DNA of 64,000 bases, from positions 1-64,000 of the forward strand of contig NZ_NWSV01000005.1 of NCBI RefSeq assembly GCF_002531935.1, written 5' to 3'. The notes under the pieces are model-generated. The model did no database searches. It worked only from the letters and a program-made list of their open reading frames with translations, and was not told the DNA's origin. Source of the DNA: Rhizobium chutanense. GTDB taxonomy: Bacteria > Pseudomonadota > Alphaproteobacteria > Rhizobiales > Rhizobiaceae. Shown here piece after piece: positions 60,435 to 64,000 of the stretch (the first letter of the stretch is position 1; each line of letters starts with the position of its first letter). The translations under genes were made by a program, and so were the position numbers.

Positions 60435-60495
60435 TCGCGTTATCCATTATCAATCCCGTCAAGCCATACAGCACAAACATCGTGGCATGAGCGAG

Positions 60496-60533
60496 TTTTA
60501 CCTAACTTAACACTAACTTGACCGCACTTAACG
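60496..60533 (+). promoter_or_regulatory. Tandem direct repeats in the regulator/pump divergent promoter
   Basis: Plus strand TTTTACC, ACTTAACA, ACTTGACC and ACTTAACG at 10-11 bp spacing. It lies between the response regulator gene (minus) and the membrane-fusion protein gene (plus). Confidence 0.72.
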
Positions 60534-60640
60534 TTCGCCCCGTTACCTATCCTGCCATGACATAGACGCGCGCCGAGGCCGGTTGCCGCGCATGAGCGGC
60601 AATCATCCGTCGAGGTGGCGCGGATCGGGAAAAGGCAGCG

Positions 60641-61738
60641 ATGCCTTTGACCTCAAGGAGTATATCGTTGAGAAAACCGTCTGGAATATTCGCCACCGCT
60701 CTTGTCGCGGCGGCGCTTCTGCTTCCGCTGCGCAATGCCCTGGCGGATCAAGCCGCCGCCCCCGCCCTGACCGTCTCGCTGGCGACGCCGGCCGAGCGGG
60801 ACTGGCCGGAAACCGTTCCCGCAAGCGGCTGGCTGAAGCCCTGGCAGGAAGCCATCATCGCGTCCGAGACGAGCGGCCTGCGCATCACCGAAATCCTGGC
60901 CGACGTCGGCTCCGTGGTCAAGAAAGGGCAGACCCTCGTCCTGTTGTCGCAGGACAGCGTGCAGGCCGACCTTCGCAAGCAGGAGGCGGCCGTCGCGACC
61001 GCCAATGCGACGCTCGCAAAGGCGAAGGCCAATGCGGATCGGGCACGCCAGCTTCAGCCCTCGGGCGCGCTTTCGGATGAGAAGATCGTCGAATATTTCG
61101 CCGACGAGCGGACGGCGACAGCAAGTCTCGCCTCTGAAAAGGCCGCACTCGACAACCAGAAGATCAAGCTCGACCAGACGACGGTGAGGGCAGTCGACGA
61201 CGGGCTGATCACCTCACGCTCGGCCGAACTCGGCGCGGTCGTCTCCTCCGGCACCGAGCTGTTTCGCATGGTTCGCCAGCAGCGGGTCGAATGGCAGGCC
61301 GAGGTGTCCGCCCGCTATCTCTCGCGCATCTCGGAAGGATTGAACGTCGCCATCGACGGGCCGGACGGACGCATTCAGGGCAAAGTGAGGCTCGTCGGAC
61401 CTTCGGTCGACACCAATACGAGCCGGGCGATCGTCTATGTCGCACTTCCCCAGGATGTGCACCCGCGCACCGGCCTTTACGTCACCGGCAGCATCGAACT
61501 CAGGACCACGCCGGCGCTGACGGTGCCGGAGACGGCGATCGTGTTTCGCGACGGGATCAACTACGTCTTTGCAGCCGGCGAGGACAAGCGGGTAAAACGG
61601 GTGCGGGTGGAGACCGGCCGCCGCAACGGCGGCGAAGTCGAGATCGTCTCGGGCATCGATAAATCGGCGCGCGTGGTGACGTCGGGCGGAGCATTTCTCT
61701 CGGACAACGATCTCGTGAAGATCGCGGGAGAAGGCTGA
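60641..61738 (+). CDS. RND efflux membrane-fusion protein
   Basis: A 365-residue periplasmic adaptor with a signal peptide (PLRNALADQ region), a lipoyl-like/barrel-sandwich half (SETSGLRITEILADVGSVVKKGQ), a helical hairpin (about 105-150), the second half-motif (TVRAVDDGLITSRSAELGAVV) and a beta-barrel domain. The ATG at 60641 has a GGAAAAGG nearby, but a TTG at 60668 has a better AAGGAG and would also keep the signal peptide. It is followed directly by the pump gene (TGATG). Confidence 0.9.
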   Translation: MPLTSRSISLRKPSGIFATALVAAALLLPLRNALADQAAAPALTVSLATPAERDWPETVPASGWLKPWQEAIIASETSGLRITEILADVGSVVKKGQTLVLLSQDSVQADLRKQEAAVATANATLAKAKANADRARQLQPSGALSDEKIVEYFADERTATASLASEKAALDNQKIKLDQTTVRAVDDGLITSRSAELGAVVSSGTELFRMVRQQRVEWQAEVSARYLSRISEGLNVAIDGPDGRIQGKVRLVGPSVDTNTSRAIVYVALPQDVHPRTGLYVTGSIELRTTPALTVPETAIVFRDGINYVFAAGEDKRVKRVRVETGRRNGGEVEIVSGIDKSARVVTSGGAFLSDNDLVKIAGEG

Positions 61739-64000
61739 TGAACTTTTCCGCATTTTCGATCCGCAATCCGGTCCCGGCGATCCTGCTGTTTGCGATGCTT
61801 GCCGTCGGCGGCTTGCTGGCCTTCAAGCACCTACCGGTGCAGAACTTCCCCGATATGGACCTCCCGGCCATCAAGGTGACCGCGACGCTCGACGGCGCCG
61901 CACCGTCGCAGCTGGAGACGGAGGTCGCCCGCACGATCGAGGACAATCTTGCCTCGTTGAGCTATCTCGACCACATCACCACGACGATCACTGACGGCAC
62001 GGTGTCGATCAACGTCACCTTCAAACTGGAGAAGGACAGCGAAACGGCCCTGAACGAGGTCCGCAACGCCGTGGACAGCGCCAAGGCGGATCTGCCGGCG
62101 CAGATGCAGTCGCCGAGCGTTACCAAGGTTACCGTGCAGAATTCGGCGCTGGTCACCTATGCCGTCCGGTCCACCGCCCTCAATGAAACCGAGCTTTCCT
62201 GGTTTATCGACAACGATCTGACCAAGGCGCTGCTGTCGGTATCGGGCGTCGGACAGGTCAACCGCATCGGCGGCATCGACCGCGAGGTCCACGTCGATCT
62301 CGATCCGACGACGATGGCCGCGTTCGGCGTCACGGCGACCACTGTGTCGGCGCAGTTGAAATCGGTGCAGGCCGATACGTCGGGCGGCCTCGGAGAAGTC
62401 GGCGGCACCCGTCAGACATTGCGCACGCTCGGCGCCGTCGCCTCGGTCGATGCCCTGAAGGAACTTAGAATTCCCCTGGCCAACGGCCAGCAGGTTCGCC
62501 TCGACGACGTCGCATCCGTCACCGACAGCTTCGCCGAGCGATCCTCGATGGCCTATCTCGACGGCAAACCGGTAATCGCGGTCGAGATCAAGCGCTCGAA
62601 CGGCTTTTCGGACAGCGGTGTCGCCGCCGATGTCGACAAGGCCATGAAAGCGTTCGCGGCCAAGCATGCCAACGTGCAGATCGAGGAGGCCTACAGCACG
62701 CTCGGGCCGATCATCGACAACTATAATGGCTCGATGCACATGCTGTACGAAGGGGCGATCCTGGCGATCGTCGTCGTCTGGCTCTTCCTGCGGGACTGGC
62801 GCGCGACGGTCCTGTCGGCCGTGGCGCTGCCATTGTCCGTCATACCGACCTTCCTCGTCATGTATCTGGCCGGCTTCAGCCTGAATATCGTCACCCTGCT
62901 TGCGCTGTCGCTCGTCGTCGGCATCCTCGTCGACGACGCCATCGTCGAAGTCGAGAACATCGCCCGCCACCTGCAGATGGGCAAGCGGCCGATCGACGCG
63001 GCTCTGGAAGCGGCCGACGAGATCGGGCTCGCCGTCATCGCCACCACCTTCACGTTGGTCGCCGTCTTCCTGCCGACGGCCTTCATGAGCGGCATACCGG
63101 GGCTGATATTCCGCCAGTTCGGCATCACCGCCGCCGTTGCCGTCCTCGTCTCGCTCGTCGTCGCACGCCTGCTGACGCCGATGATGGCCGCCTATTTCAT
63201 GAAGGCCCATCCGATAGAGGAGAAGGACGGCCGCATCATGCGCGCCTATATGGCAATCGTGAAGGCCGCCATGAACCACAGGAAGACCACGGTGGCGCTG
63301 ACCGCCGTCGTCGTCGCGCTTTCGCTCGCCACCATCCCGCTCCTGAAATCCGGTTTCCTGCCCGCTTCCGACGACGCGCGAGCCCAGATCACGCTTACCA
63401 TGCAGCCGGGCGCCACCATCGAGCAGACGGACGCCGCGACCAGGCAGGCCGCCGATCTCGTCGGCAAGCTGCAGGACGTGACGCATGTCTTCTCCGCGGT
63501 CGGTTCCGCATCCTCCGGCGGCGGCCCCGACACCAGCACGACGAGCAGCGTCGGATCGGCGACGATCGTCGCCGTGCTCTCCCCCATCGGCGAGCGCGAC
63601 CGCAAGCAATCGGAAATCGAAAACGACATCCGGCAGGCTCTCTCGGTCCTATCAGGCGTGCGGGTCGCGGTCGGCGGCGGCGGCAACGGCACGAAGCTGG
63701 AGATCACCCTTGCCAGTGACGATGCCAACGCCCTCGACAGCGCAAGCACCGCGCTCGAAGAACAGCTCCGCACGCTGCAGGGCATCGGCGCGGTGACGTC
63801 GACCGCGGCGAGACAAGCGCCCGAGATCCAGATCACCCCCGACTTTGCGCGCGCCGCCGCATTGGGGGTGACGTCGAGCGCCATCGCCGAGGCCGCGCGC
63901 GTGGCGACGAACGGCGATTATTCCGCCGATCTGCCGAAGCTCAACCTGCCGCAGCGCCAGGTTCCGATCGTCGTCCGCTTCAGCCCCGAGACACGCACGA
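61738..64000 (+). CDS. RND efflux pump inner-membrane transporter, 3' end outside window
   Basis: At least 754 residues of an AcrB/HAE-1-like transporter: FSIRNPVPAILLFAMLAVGG as membrane segment 1, a large periplasmic domain, and NYNGSMHMLYEGAILAIVVVWLFLRDWRATVLS leading into membrane segments 2-6. The proton-relay region LVVGILVDDAIVEVENIARH contains the two expected Asp residues. The ATG overlaps the membrane-fusion protein stop. The C-terminal quarter lies past the window edge. Confidence 0.95.
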   Translation, partial: MNFSAFSIRNPVPAILLFAMLAVGGLLAFKHLPVQNFPDMDLPAIKVTATLDGAAPSQLETEVARTIEDNLASLSYLDHITTTITDGTVSINVTFKLEKDSETALNEVRNAVDSAKADLPAQMQSPSVTKVTVQNSALVTYAVRSTALNETELSWFIDNDLTKALLSVSGVGQVNRIGGIDREVHVDLDPTTMAAFGVTATTVSAQLKSVQADTSGGLGEVGGTRQTLRTLGAVASVDALKELRIPLANGQQVRLDDVASVTDSFAERSSMAYLDGKPVIAVEIKRSNGFSDSGVAADVDKAMKAFAAKHANVQIEEAYSTLGPIIDNYNGSMHMLYEGAILAIVVVWLFLRDWRATVLSAVALPLSVIPTFLVMYLAGFSLNIVTLLALSLVVGILVDDAIVEVENIARHLQMGKRPIDAALEAADEIGLAVIATTFTLVAVFLPTAFMSGIPGLIFRQFGITAAVAVLVSLVVARLLTPMMAAYFMKAHPIEEKDGRIMRAYMAIVKAAMNHRKTTVALTAVVVALSLATIPLLKSGFLPASDDARAQITLTMQPGATIEQTDAATRQAADLVGKLQDVTHVFSAVGSASSGGGPDTSTTSSVGSATIVAVLSPIGERDRKQSEIENDIRQALSVLSGVRVAVGGGGNGTKLEITLASDDANALDSASTALEEQLRTLQGIGAVTSTAARQAPEIQITPDFARAAALGVTSSAIAEAARVATNGDYSADLPKLNLPQRQVPIVVRFSPETRT

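Noticed and set aside
61831..63609. Minus-strand frame (592 codons) opposite the RND pump
   Set aside because: Antisense to a clear RND transporter; Asp/Gly/Arg-rich composition and no domain.

Overview
The window looks like a replicon of a Rhizobium of the R. etli / R. leguminosarum type, most likely a plasmid or chromid. The reasons are high-GC alphaproteobacterial coding style, a riboswitch-led thiCOSGE operon of the kind described on an R. etli plasmid, a decayed repC fragment of a repABC-type plasmid (about 22.1 kb), a BA14K-like protein and a rhizobial-style palindromic intergenic repeat. All identifications come from reading the sequence; no database search was run.

Region 1 (1-21.4 kb) is a catabolic island. 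One minus-strand operon runs class-III aminotransferase, hyuA, a 35-codon ORF, hyuB, SnoaL-like protein, GMC dehydrogenase, FAH-family hydrolase and RpiR-type regulator. A plus-strand operon holds a GMC dehydrogenase with a small partner subunit. A second minus-strand operon has glyoxalase I, a D-2-hydroxyacid dehydrogenase and a D-lactate/2-hydroxyglutarate-type flavoprotein dehydrogenase. A plus-strand operon encodes a four-gene ABC importer. Five promoters share one rigid 35-bp architecture (GGATCA-N2-TGATCC, then TTGACA, then a third GGATCA half-site): the four operons plus etfB at the left edge. The RpiR protein is the obvious candidate ligand-responsive regulator. The substrate is unknown; a cyclic amide or hydantoin-like compound with hydroxyl and amino groups is my inference.

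Region 2 (21.4-30 kb) starts with plasmid debris (repC relic), then a membrane-anchored regulator-like TPR protein, an outer-membrane barrel protein, a periplasmic HAD phosphatase, a formylglycine-generating enzyme and a Cys-type sulfatase. Four promoters here carry a second shared motif, approximately ATTTACnGTnACGTACTT. A mosaic transposase relic precedes a TPP riboswitch.

Region 3 (30-34.5 kb) is thiC-thiO-thiS-thiG-thiE. Region 4 (34.7-39.4 kb) has a conserved hypothetical and a tightly overlapping trio: secreted DUF3604/PHP-like protein, membrane-anchored parvulin and HupE/UreJ-like membrane protein.

Region 5 (39.5-55.2 kb) is branched-chain amino acid catabolism. A minus-strand operon encodes an SDR, thiolase, acyl-CoA dehydrogenase and the branched-chain 2-oxoacid dehydrogenase complex (E1a, E1b, E2, E3). 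A divergent AraC regulator follows, then ivd-mccB-mccA-maoC-citE. The MaoC plus CitE-type pair replaces the usual enoyl-CoA hydratase and HMG-CoA lyase, as in the Mycobacterium tuberculosis Rv2502c-Rv2495c locus.

Region 6 (55.2-64 kb) has small exported proteins, then an envelope/efflux module: DUF3313 lipoprotein, OprM-like lipoprotein, sensor kinase, OmpR-type regulator, and divergent membrane-fusion protein and RND pump (cut by the window end). Three promoters in this module carry the same tandem ACTTnAC direct repeats, and two of them are recognisable duplicates of about 95 bp.
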